This document shows positions 57,448 to 64,000 of a stretch of DNA of 64,000 nucleotides, in pieces (position 1 is the stretch's first letter; every line of letters starts with the position of its first letter). The stretch is taken from the NCBI RefSeq assembly GCF_003268595.1, contig NZ_CP029797.1, positions 3,245,501 through 3,309,500 on the forward strand. Direction: 5' to 3'. The notes beneath the pieces were generated by a model. It saw nothing but the letters and a program-made list of their open reading frames with translations. It was not told the DNA's origin and ran no database searches. The stretch comes from Paraliobacillus zengyii. Its GTDB lineage: Bacteria; Bacillota; Bacilli; Bacillales; Amphibacillaceae. The position numbers and the translations under genes were made by a program.

Positions 57448-58539
57448 TTATTGTGCTGCTTCAATTTCTTCTTCTAACTTATCAAGAATTGCACCATCTA
57501 CCTCTGATACTTCATCGCGATAGAAATCACGAACAGGAACAGCTAGTTCTCTAAATGCATCACGTTGTTCTTCTGTTAACTCAACAACTTCTGTTGGGTT
57601 ATCCGTGTCATTCTTAATTGTTTCTAAGAACTCTTCGTTTTGACTTGCTTGTTCATCGAATACCCATTCTTGCATCTCTTCTACTGTCTCATCAACAATA
57701 TCTTTTACATTGTCATCTAGACCATTGTACCAATCTGTATTAACTGTAGTCATTGCTACATAGTTATTATGATTAGAGATCGTCATGTAATCCTGAACTT
57801 CATTAAATGAAGCATCTCCAATAAAGAAGATTGGATTTTCTTGTCCTTGCACAGTGCCGTTATCTAATGCAGTATATAACTCACTCCAGCTCATTGCTGT
57901 TGGCTCTGCACCATATGCACGATAAGATTCAAGGATTAAAGGTGATTCTTGTGTACGCATTTTGAAATCCTGAAAATCTTCAGGTGTTTCAAGTGGTGTT
58001 GAACTCGTCCACTGCATTGCACCTTCTGTCCAGAATGATAATGGCGAGATATTATATTCTTCATAACGCTCACGTAAATCAGTGTTTAATGCTTCACTTG
58101 TTTCTAAAATTTCTTGCGTTGTTTCTACACTATCTGGAAATAGGAATTGAAGAGCAAAAATTTGTCCCTCTTTAACCATTCCACCTGTAAAACCTGGTGA
58201 CATAACTGCCATTTCAACTCCACCATTTTGCAATAGTTCTACTTGGTCAGTTTCACTACCTAAACCACCATATTCATATGGTTCAACAGTGATTGCTCCA
58301 TCTGTCTTTTCATCTATACGTGCAGCAAATTCAGCTGCATATTCATATTGTACTTGACCAGAAACTTCTTCTGTTACAAAACGCCATGTAGCAGCTTCAA
58401 TATCAGATGATGCTGTATCATCACCTTCTGTGTCGCTTCCTGTGTCCGTTTCTGTTTCTTCTTCCCCTCCACAAGCTACTAATAAAAAGCTAAGTGCGAG
58501 AACTGTTAATAAACCGAAAAGATATTTTTTCTTAAAAAT
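57448..58539 (-). CDS. dctP: TRAP transporter solute-binding lipoprotein, DctP family, with an ATT start
   Basis: Extracytoplasmic binding protein of a TRAP importer. Read from the lipoprotein signal (MFKKKYLFGLLTVLALSF then LLVACGG, lipid Cys23) the protein is 363 residues, a normal DctP length, with YGGLGSETDQVELLQNGGVE and the late EVYTALDNGTVQGQENPI-like stretch (SELYTALDNGTVQGQENP) typical of the family. No ATG, GTG or TTG exists between the upstream in-frame stop (58552-58554) and the signal peptide. ATT at 58539-58537 is the only plausible start and AGGGGG lies 8 bases before it. The first ATG in frame (58233) would cut off the signal and 100 residues. Last gene of the dctQ-dctM-dctP unit. 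Confidence 0.88.
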   Translation of the reverse strand: MFKKKYLFGLLTVLALSFLLVACGGEEETETDTGSDTEGDDTASSDIEAATWRFVTEEVSGQVQYEYAAEFAARIDEKTDGAITVEPYEYGGLGSETDQVELLQNGGVEMAVMSPGFTGGMVKEGQIFALQFLFPDSVETTQEILETSEALNTDLRERYEEYNISPLSFWTEGAMQWTSSTPLETPEDFQDFKMRTQESPLILESYRAYGAEPTAMSWSELYTALDNGTVQGQENPIFFIGDASFNEVQDYMTISNHNNYVAMTTVNTDWYNGLDDNVKDIVDETVEEMQEWVFDEQASQNEEFLETIKNDTDNPTEVVELTEEQRDAFRELAVPVRDFYRDEVSEVDGAILDKLEEEIEAAQ

Positions 58540-58583
58540 ATGCCTTACCCCCTAATAAATTTGTTATATATGATATCACTACT

Positions 58584-59864
58584 CTACGATGGGATGAACC
58601 AACGATAAGCTAGTGAAATATCCGGTATAAAGATTAAGAGTGCACCAATTACTAATAACATAACAATAAATGGTGGCGTTCCCTTAATAACCTCTAAATA
58701 AGGTTTTTGATAAACCGCACTGGCGGTGAATATATCGACACCAAATGGCGGTGTTGCAGAACCCAAAGCTGCTTGGAACGTTACGATAATTCCAAGATGA
58801 ACAGGGTCGATACCTGCTGCTGTTGCCGCTGGTAAAAAGATTGGTGTTAAAACTAAAATAACAACTATTGGATCAACAAACATACAACCTATGAAAAAGA
58901 ATAAAGATACCATTAATAGTACATATATTGCGCTAGGATCTGTACCTAGGACTGTTTCCGTAATCTGCTGTGGTATTCTTGCGAATGAGATCAACCATGT
59001 GAATGCTTGACCACCAGCCACTAAAACAAATACCGCGGAAGTTACTAAACCAGTTGACAACGCAACATTTGGTAGGTCCTTCAGTTTTATTGAGCGATAT
59101 ATTACTACTTCTAATATAAAAGCGTAAAATACTGACACACCGGCAGCTTCTGTTGGTCCAAAAATACCAGAGTATAAACCACCTATTACAATTATCGGAA
59201 ATCCTAATGGTAATAATGCTTTTTTAGTAAATTTCCAACGCTCACCCCAATTTGCCTTTTCTGCTAATGGGATTTTTTTGAAACGCGCGTATAAATAACT
59301 ATAAATTGCAAATGTAAGAAACACGAGCAAGCCTGGAATAATGCCTGCTAGGAATAAATCTCCAACAGAAGTTCCAGAAACAAGTGCATACATAATCATT
59401 CCAATACTAGGCGGGACAAGTAACGCGATATCTGAGGAATTAATTATTAATGCAATTGCACTTGAATCTTTATAACCTGCTTTAAGTAAACGTTGCCTCA
59501 TTGGTGTTCCAATTGCTACAACAGTTGCTTGTGTTGAACCAGAAATAGCACCAAACAATGTACATGCAGCTGCGGTTGTAATCGCATAACCACCACGAAT
59601 ATGCGCAACAAATGAGCCAATAAAATCTAATAAACGATTAGATGTTTTCCCTGTCGTCATTATGTCTGCAGCAAAGATAAACAATGGCACAGCCAATAAT
59701 ACATATGATTCAATTCCAGTTTTTAATTGCTGAATCATTAACATCGGATCCATCATTGGAAAATAGATCATCATTACCACTAATGGGGCAGCAATTAAAG
59801 GAATCATCATCGGGAAATTTAATAATAACAAGACGATCATAATCGTCACTAATGTCGTGAGCAT
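58584..59864 (-). CDS. dctM: TRAP transporter large permease, DctM
   Basis: A 426-residue permease with about 12 helices, driving uptake with the sodium gradient. Family motifs: SYVLLAVPLFIFAADIMTTG, FGAISGSTQATVVAIGTPM and SATPPFGVDIFTASAV. It follows dctQ by 39 bp and precedes dctP by 44 bp on the same strand, so the three are one operon. ATG behind AGGGGAAAGG. The substrate (dicarboxylates, sugar acids, ectoine and others occur in the family) cannot be read from the sequence alone. Confidence 0.93.
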   Translation of the reverse strand: MLTTLVTIMIVLLLLNFPMMIPLIAAPLVVMMIYFPMMDPMLMIQQLKTGIESYVLLAVPLFIFAADIMTTGKTSNRLLDFIGSFVAHIRGGYAITTAAACTLFGAISGSTQATVVAIGTPMRQRLLKAGYKDSSAIALIINSSDIALLVPPSIGMIMYALVSGTSVGDLFLAGIIPGLLVFLTFAIYSYLYARFKKIPLAEKANWGERWKFTKKALLPLGFPIIVIGGLYSGIFGPTEAAGVSVFYAFILEVVIYRSIKLKDLPNVALSTGLVTSAVFVLVAGGQAFTWLISFARIPQQITETVLGTDPSAIYVLLMVSLFFFIGCMFVDPIVVILVLTPIFLPAATAAGIDPVHLGIIVTFQAALGSATPPFGVDIFTASAVYQKPYLEVIKGTPPFIVMLLVIGALLIFIPDISLAYRWFIPS

Positions 59865-59903
59865 AGTGTAATCCTTTCCCCTACCATATTTACTATTTTA
59901 ACT

Positions 59904-60461
59904 CTATACATGAATTTGATCCTTTATATCTTCATCATTTTCTTTATCATTATAATCTTTCACATCTGTGCCTAGATAAATTTCTTTGTGCCTGATATTC
60001 ATCCATACATTTCTTAAGTACTGTAATCCACCTAGGAATAACCCAATAGGGATAAAGACTAACATATATACTGCTGGTAATTCTAACGCAGCTGTAACTG
60101 TTCCACTCTCATAAACAGATTGCACGTGTCTGAAAGAGTAATAAGAAACAACAAAAAGAACAATTGCAGTAACTAATGGAATAAATATTGCCAATACTTT
60201 TCTAACTTTAAATGGAGCTAAATCATAAAATGCTGACATACTAATATGTCGTCCTTTTCGTGCAGCATAACTGATTCCCATAAAAGTTGCGATAATTACA
60301 GCAAACAAACTAATCTCAGCTGCAAAGAACCAACTTTTCCCTGTAATCGCACGACTAAGTACGTTTCCAACAACCATAACTGCAATTAATAAAACGGAAT
60401 AACTTAAGATAATCTCTTCTAATTTCAATAAAAAATTATCGAGTATTTGGAATAGTTTCAA
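59904..60461 (-). CDS. dctQ: TRAP transporter small permease, DctQ
   Basis: A 185-residue membrane protein with four helices (about 17-38, 50-70, 92-112 and 131-153) and a charged C-terminal tail (DVKDYNDKENDEDIKDQIHV). The loop FMGISYAARKGRHISMSAFY is the DctQ signature. First gene of the TRAP operon; TTG start with GGAGGG 9 bases upstream. Confidence 0.9.
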   Translation of the reverse strand: MKLFQILDNFLLKLEEIILSYSVLLIAVMVVGNVLSRAITGKSWFFAAEISLFAVIIATFMGISYAARKGRHISMSAFYDLAPFKVRKVLAIFIPLVTAIVLFVVSYYSFRHVQSVYESGTVTAALELPAVYMLVFIPIGLFLGGLQYLRNVWMNIRHKEIYLGTDVKDYNDKENDEDIKDQIHV

Positions 60462-60524
60462 TTACTTGTTCCCTCCTCTATTGGGATGATGGTACACGAT
60501 AACCATATTATTCAGACTATTACT

Positions 60525-60553
60525 ATTATAGTGTAACGTAGATTTCTTAACAA
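60525..60553 (-). promoter_or_regulatory. Predicted promoter of the TRAP operon
   Basis: TTGTTA (60553-60548) and TATAAT (60530-60525) on the minus strand with a 17-base spacer, about 65 bases before the dctQ start. Confidence 0.65.
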
Positions 60554-60872
60554 ATACGCTAAGCTTTAGTTACACTGCTTCTTACGACAAATATAAGCCT
60601 GTAATAAAAAGGAGCGGTGTATATGTAGTTATAAGCTTAAATACTCTTTTTTCTTGGCAAATACTTTAAATATGCTAAAAAAAGGGTTTTAGTTCACTTA
60701 TATATTCCTAATTAATTTAACTCCCTCCTTTTTTATATCTATTACATCTGTAGACTACTGGATATCGCATCTCCTTATAATGTACAAACTGTATGAAATG
60801 CATAAGAGATACCTATACACATTATGTAATACCCTTTCTTTTAAAAAATATGCATTCATCCTAACAAATAGC
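60554..60872. other. Intergenic stretch upstream of the TRAP operon
   Basis: AT-rich sequence with no recognised gene, repeat or riboswitch. A string AAAAAGGAGCGGTGTATATG near 60606 looks like a ribosome site and start but is followed at once by a stop codon. Operator sites for an unlinked regulator could be here; none is identifiable. Confidence 0.35.
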
Positions 60873-60874
60873 AC

Positions 60875-60912
60875 GAAAAAAGGGCCATGCTATTTTTTGC
60901 ATGCCCCTTTTT
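60875..60912 (-). terminator. Terminator of the antiporter gene
   Basis: AAAAAAGGGCCATGC (60876-60890) pairs with GCATGCCCCTTTTT (60899-60912) with one mismatch; T tract on the minus strand. Confidence 0.85.
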
Positions 60913-60913
60913 A

Positions 60914-62764
60914 TTATGATTGTTTATCATTTCGTTGTTCTTCAATCTTTTCTCTCATCTTATTAAATTCCTTGCTTGGTGGTGTTAAACTGATGACCGT
61001 ATCACCTACTTCTGGTGAAATTGTTAGTTCCTCCGTAAAGAAAAGTAGTTTTCCGTTTGCTTTTAGCACAAATAATAAAACGGTATGTGGTTCACAGTTA
61101 TCACGATAATTTTTAAATGTATATTGCTCTGTTAATGTTGTCTTTCGGAATACATAACCGATTTCTACTTTATGTGCTAAATCATCCAAAGCGACATCTC
61201 GAGTGAATAATATTCTTCCACCAATTGTATGGTCCATATCTTCTATATTATCACCACTATTGTGTTGAATAGAAAGTCGATAAACGTCTTTTCTACCGAA
61301 CTCTGGGACAAACGTAGAAGCTACTAAAGCATTATAAGAATCATATTCAGTGGCAGCAATCAAGTAATCATACGGCGTCATATCGACCGTATACTCCGTC
61401 TGCTCTGATAAAATTTCTCCATGATGGATATCTATTCCTGCCTGTCTCGCTTTATAAAGACGTTCCCACGATGAATCACTAATTAAAATAGGTACTTTTA
61501 ATTCATTCATTACCTTCGCTAAGGCGACGGAGAATTGATTACTACCTACAATTAATGCACCTGGTTTACCATCTGAGGATAAATCTAATTTTTTCGCTAA
61601 CCAACCAATTGAAAACCCGTGTGCACAAACAGTAAAGAATACGAGAGCAAATGTTATAGATGTGATGATCTCTGCACCTTCAAAATCTCCATCTGTAAAA
61701 ACAGAAGCAAAATAGCTCGCCACTGTTAGTGCAACAATTCCGCGAGGTGCGATCCAACCTACTAGGATTTTTTCATTAAACTTCAAATCAGTTCCTATCG
61801 TCGATATAAAGATGGATAGTGGACGAACTAAAAATAACATTAAAAGTACGTAGCCTATAATTTCAGGATTAAAGACTTGAATTAATGTTTCTCTTGTTAA
61901 TGAAGCGGTCAGCATAATAAAGATTGCTGATACGAGTAAGATAGATATATCTTCTTTAAAGTGACGCATCTGTCGAATAGATGCAATACCCATATTCGCT
62001 AAAGTCATACCCATAGCTGTTACAGCTAGTAGACCTGTTTCATGCGTTACTTCATCTGCAATTGCAAAACAAGCGATTACTGCACTTAATACTGCCGAGG
62101 ATTTTAAATACTCTGGCATATGTCCAGCTTCAAATAACCAACCAATCAATTTTCCGAATCCTATACCAAGTACTACAGCAAAAATAGACGCTAGAATAAA
62201 GATTAGTAATGCTGTTATATCAGCAGTTTCAGCTGTTAAAAAGACAATAATTTCAAATGCAAACACAGCTAGTAGTGCACCAAAGGGGTCGACAATAATG
62301 CCTTCCCATTTCAGAATTTTAGCTGGCCTTGGTTTTAATTTTGACTGTCGTAATAACGGTAATATAACTGTTGGGCCTGTTACAATAAAAATGGCACCAA
62401 TGACAAAGGATATAGTCCATGATAATCCTGCTACATAATGAGCAGCTAGTGAGCCTAGAACCCAACTAATTAGAGCTCCCCACGTTACAATTCGAAGTAC
62501 AGGTTTACCTAATCCTCGTACTTCTTTAAAATTTAAATTCAAACTACCTTCAAACAAGATAATCGCAACTGCTACGGAAATAAAGGGACGATACATGTCA
62601 CCAAAGTCCTGTTCCGGATGAATAATACTAAAAATAGGACCTGCAAGTAAACCAACAATTGACATAACGACAATTGCAGGAAAACGAAATCGCCAAGCTA
62701 CCCATTGGGAACCGACTCCAAGTATACCAATTATCATAAATTGCACTAAAAATGAACCGATCAT
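60914..62764 (-). CDS. Cation:proton antiporter with C-terminal nucleotide-binding (TrkA-N-like) domain
   Basis: A 616-residue protein. The first about 400 residues form a 12-13 helix CPA-type exchanger with TGPTVILPLLRQSKLKPRPA and EGIIVDPFGALLAVFAFE, the latter carrying the conserved acidic transport residue. Residues about 410-520 resemble a TrkA-N/RCK fold (ALIVGSNQFSVALAKVMNEL, DYLIAATEYDSYNALVAS), and the end may be a TrkA-C-like sensor. Relatives export Na+ or K+ and are regulated by nucleotides. ATG behind AGAGGAGG. Single gene, consistent with life in salty or alkaline habitats. Confidence 0.9.
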   Translation of the reverse strand: MIGSFLVQFMIIGILGVGSQWVAWRFRFPAIVVMSIVGLLAGPIFSIIHPEQDFGDMYRPFISVAVAIILFEGSLNLNFKEVRGLGKPVLRIVTWGALISWVLGSLAAHYVAGLSWTISFVIGAIFIVTGPTVILPLLRQSKLKPRPAKILKWEGIIVDPFGALLAVFAFEIIVFLTAETADITALLIFILASIFAVVLGIGFGKLIGWLFEAGHMPEYLKSSAVLSAVIACFAIADEVTHETGLLAVTAMGMTLANMGIASIRQMRHFKEDISILLVSAIFIMLTASLTRETLIQVFNPEIIGYVLLMLFLVRPLSIFISTIGTDLKFNEKILVGWIAPRGIVALTVASYFASVFTDGDFEGAEIITSITFALVFFTVCAHGFSIGWLAKKLDLSSDGKPGALIVGSNQFSVALAKVMNELKVPILISDSSWERLYKARQAGIDIHHGEILSEQTEYTVDMTPYDYLIAATEYDSYNALVASTFVPEFGRKDVYRLSIQHNSGDNIEDMDHTIGGRILFTRDVALDDLAHKVEIGYVFRKTTLTEQYTFKNYRDNCEPHTVLLFVLKANGKLLFFTEELTISPEVGDTVISLTPPSKEFNKMREKIEEQRNDKQS

Positions 62765-62970
62765 TTTGTAGCCTCCTCTCTATCCGTCTAACTTTCTAAT
62801 TATAACGATAGTTTACTTGTCGCGCCTAATAATGTAAAACAGTTTGAACTATATTCGTCTTCTTTTTTACTCTTCACGAAACTTTGAAGCTAGTTAAACC
62901 TTGAATTTCAGCTATTTTAAAGCATCATACAAATTTTAAAACAACTTTTTAAAAAGTCCCTTCTATTAAT

Positions 62971-63000
62971 TTGTCATCTAATGTTAGAATAAGATATAAA
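62971..63000 (+). promoter_or_regulatory. Predicted promoter of recQ
   Basis: TTGTCA (62971-62976) and TATAAA (62995-63000) with an 18-base spacer, about 150 bases ahead of the recQ start and directly abutting the palindrome that follows. Confidence 0.6.
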
Positions 63001-63043
63001 GTTCGACTAACAATCCGCACTTCCACGGCTTGTTAGTCGAACT
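63000..63043. promoter_or_regulatory. Long palindrome at the recQ transcription start
   Basis: AGTTCGACTAACAA (63000-63013) and TTGTTAGTCGAACT (63030-63043) are perfect 14-bp inverted arms around a 16-base centre. There is no T tract in either direction, so it does not look like a terminator. It overlaps the predicted -10 and start of recQ, as an operator or a leader hairpin would. Confidence 0.6.
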
Positions 63044-63159
63044 AAACAGGTTGTTAGCGTCCTTTCGTTCCCACTAAATTAACCGCATTATACTTCAATT
63101 AAAGTGGAGCCTTATCGACGGTGATACTAAACTAAATTTGAAAAAGGATGGCTATCTAG

Positions 63160-64000
63160 ATGTTAGAAGAAGCAAAAAAGTTATTAAAAGAATATTATGG
63201 ATTTGATTCTTTTAGGCGTGGCCAAGAAGAGATCATTCAGCATGTTTTACATAAAAGAAATACGTTAGGTCTTATGCCTACTGGTGGTGGCAAATCGATT
63301 TGCTATCAAATTCCCGGTTTACTACTAGATGGTACTGCTATCATCGTCTCTCCATTAATTTCATTAATGAAGGATCAGGTAGATGCGCTACACGCTTTAG
63401 GTATTTCTGCTACATATATTAATAGTTCACTTTCTGGTGAAGAACAACAAGCCCGCTTAAAAGAGTTAAAGGAGGGGAATTATCACTTCGTCTATGTTGC
63501 TCCTGAACGTTTTGAAACCAATTCCTTTTTATATACGATTAAACAAATGAAGATTTCTTTTCTAGCCTTTGATGAAGCACATTGTATATCGCAATGGGGC
63601 CATGATTTTCGTCCTAGCTATCGATCAATCGTGAATACCTTCCACACCCTCACCCACATTCCCATGGTAATGGCTCTCACCGCGACAGCAACTACAGAGG
63701 TTGTGAAGGATATCCAGCGCTTGTTATCGATTGATTCAGACGCCGTAGTTAACACTGGTTTTGCCCGTGAAAATTTAGCTTTTCATCTTATTAAAGGTCG
63801 AGATAAACATGAATTTGTTTCTGAATATCTGAAGGAACATCCTCAAGAGTCCGGTATCATTTATGCACCAACAAGAAAGCAAGTAGATTCCATTGCTAAT
63901 CTATTAGAAGGTAAAAACTTGTCCGTAGCTAAATATCATGCAGGACTTAGTGAACAAAAGCGACAAACAGAACAAAATCGCTTTATCCAAGATGAAGCGA
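63160..64000 (+). CDS. recQ: ATP-dependent DNA helicase RecQ (5' part)
   Basis: The first 280 codons; the gene runs off the right edge. Superfamily 2 helicase acting in recombination and fork repair. Visible motifs: motif 0 YGFDSFRRGQEEII (14-27), Walker A LMPTGGGKSICYQ (38-50), SPLISLMKDQVDALHALGI, the DEAH box with the RecQ-specific aromatic loop AFDEAHCISQWGHDFRPSY (136-154), TATAT, and the start of helicase domain 2 (SGIIYAPTRKQVDSI, KYHAGLSEQKR). The ATG is the first usable start; AAAAAGG is 12 bases upstream, and an ATG nearer to it meets a stop after three codons. Confidence 0.95.
   Translation, partial: MLEEAKKLLKEYYGFDSFRRGQEEIIQHVLHKRNTLGLMPTGGGKSICYQIPGLLLDGTAIIVSPLISLMKDQVDALHALGISATYINSSLSGEEQQARLKELKEGNYHFVYVAPERFETNSFLYTIKQMKISFLAFDEAHCISQWGHDFRPSYRSIVNTFHTLTHIPMVMALTATATTEVVKDIQRLLSIDSDAVVNTGFARENLAFHLIKGRDKHEFVSEYLKEHPQESGIIYAPTRKQVDSIANLLEGKNLSVAKYHAGLSEQKRQTEQNRFIQDEA

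Noticed and set aside
57448..58233. dctP as a truncated gene lacking a signal peptide
   Set aside because: The upstream sequence continues in frame through a full mature N-terminus and a complete lipoprotein signal with a well-placed ribosome site; only the start codon is unusual.
63000..63043. LexA box or terminator at the recQ palindrome
   Set aside because: The arms do not fit CGAAC-N4-GTTCG, and no T tract follows on either strand.

Overview
The window is a contiguous stretch of a low-GC, endospore-forming Bacillaceae chromosome. Spore genes (spoIIR, spo0F, gerQ, a broken cwlJ, pbpG-type PBP) are present, and the gene order from glyA to ywdI follows the Bacillus subtilis ywl-ywk-ywj-ywi-ywh-ywf-ywd region closely. 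Acidic extracytoplasmic domains in the RND pump, a TRAP transporter and a large cation/proton antiporter fit a salt-tolerant relative (Gracilibacillus/Oceanobacillus-like); that genus-level guess is inference. Most genes lie on the minus strand, which would be the leading strand if the right edge is nearer oriC, as in B. subtilis.

Layout. 0-16 kb: glyA, ywlG, rpiB, ywlE, mntP, a zinc-ribbon protein, ywlC/tsaC, ywlB-like GNAT, spoIIR, prmC, prfA, tdk, rpmE2, rho, murAB, fbaA, spo0F. 16-18 kb: an IS1182-type insertion sequence placed exactly at the pyrG stop codon. 18-42 kb: pyrG (with a CTP-sensing attenuator), rpoE, a small kinase, a ClsB-like phospholipase D, GNAT, argS-ywiB, speE, a class A PBP, ywhD, a tautomerase, two orphan ABC permeases, ywgA, ywfO, lipL, menC-like, pta, hemQ, a cwlJ remnant overlapping gerQ, ywdK and ywdI. 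42-64 kb is more accessory: fructosamine kinase, small membrane proteins, an IS4-type element, acyltransferase, CNNM/CorC protein, aminopeptidase, RND pump, TcyP-type symporter, OsmC protein, TerC protein under a yybP-ykoY (Mn2+) riboswitch, AI-2E family permease, a TRAP transporter whose binding protein appears to use an ATT start, a CPA-type antiporter and the 5' part of recQ.

Between genes there are two unrelated repeat systems. The first is three arrays (9.66, 23.65 and 36.34 kb) of alternating 20- and 21-bp units built on TCCGNCGGATTA / TTCCGCYGAATTA, all in one orientation, with no spacers and no cas genes. The second is five loci, plus a fragment at the left edge, each carrying two hairpin-forming elements of about 100-190 bp in opposite orientation. 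One of these is split by the IS4-type element, so the target site can be read. A cluster of DnaA-box sequences lies between ywlC and ywlB. These intergenic structures are the least explained part of the window.

How it works together: the left two thirds are housekeeping (one-carbon metabolism, tRNA modification, translation termination, transcription termination, wall precursor synthesis, glycolysis, CTP synthesis, the sporulation phosphorelay, heme and lipoate metabolism). The right third is transport and ion homeostasis. Metal handling appears twice, MntP and a riboswitch-controlled TerC protein, both of manganese-export families. No tRNA, rRNA or CRISPR was seen.
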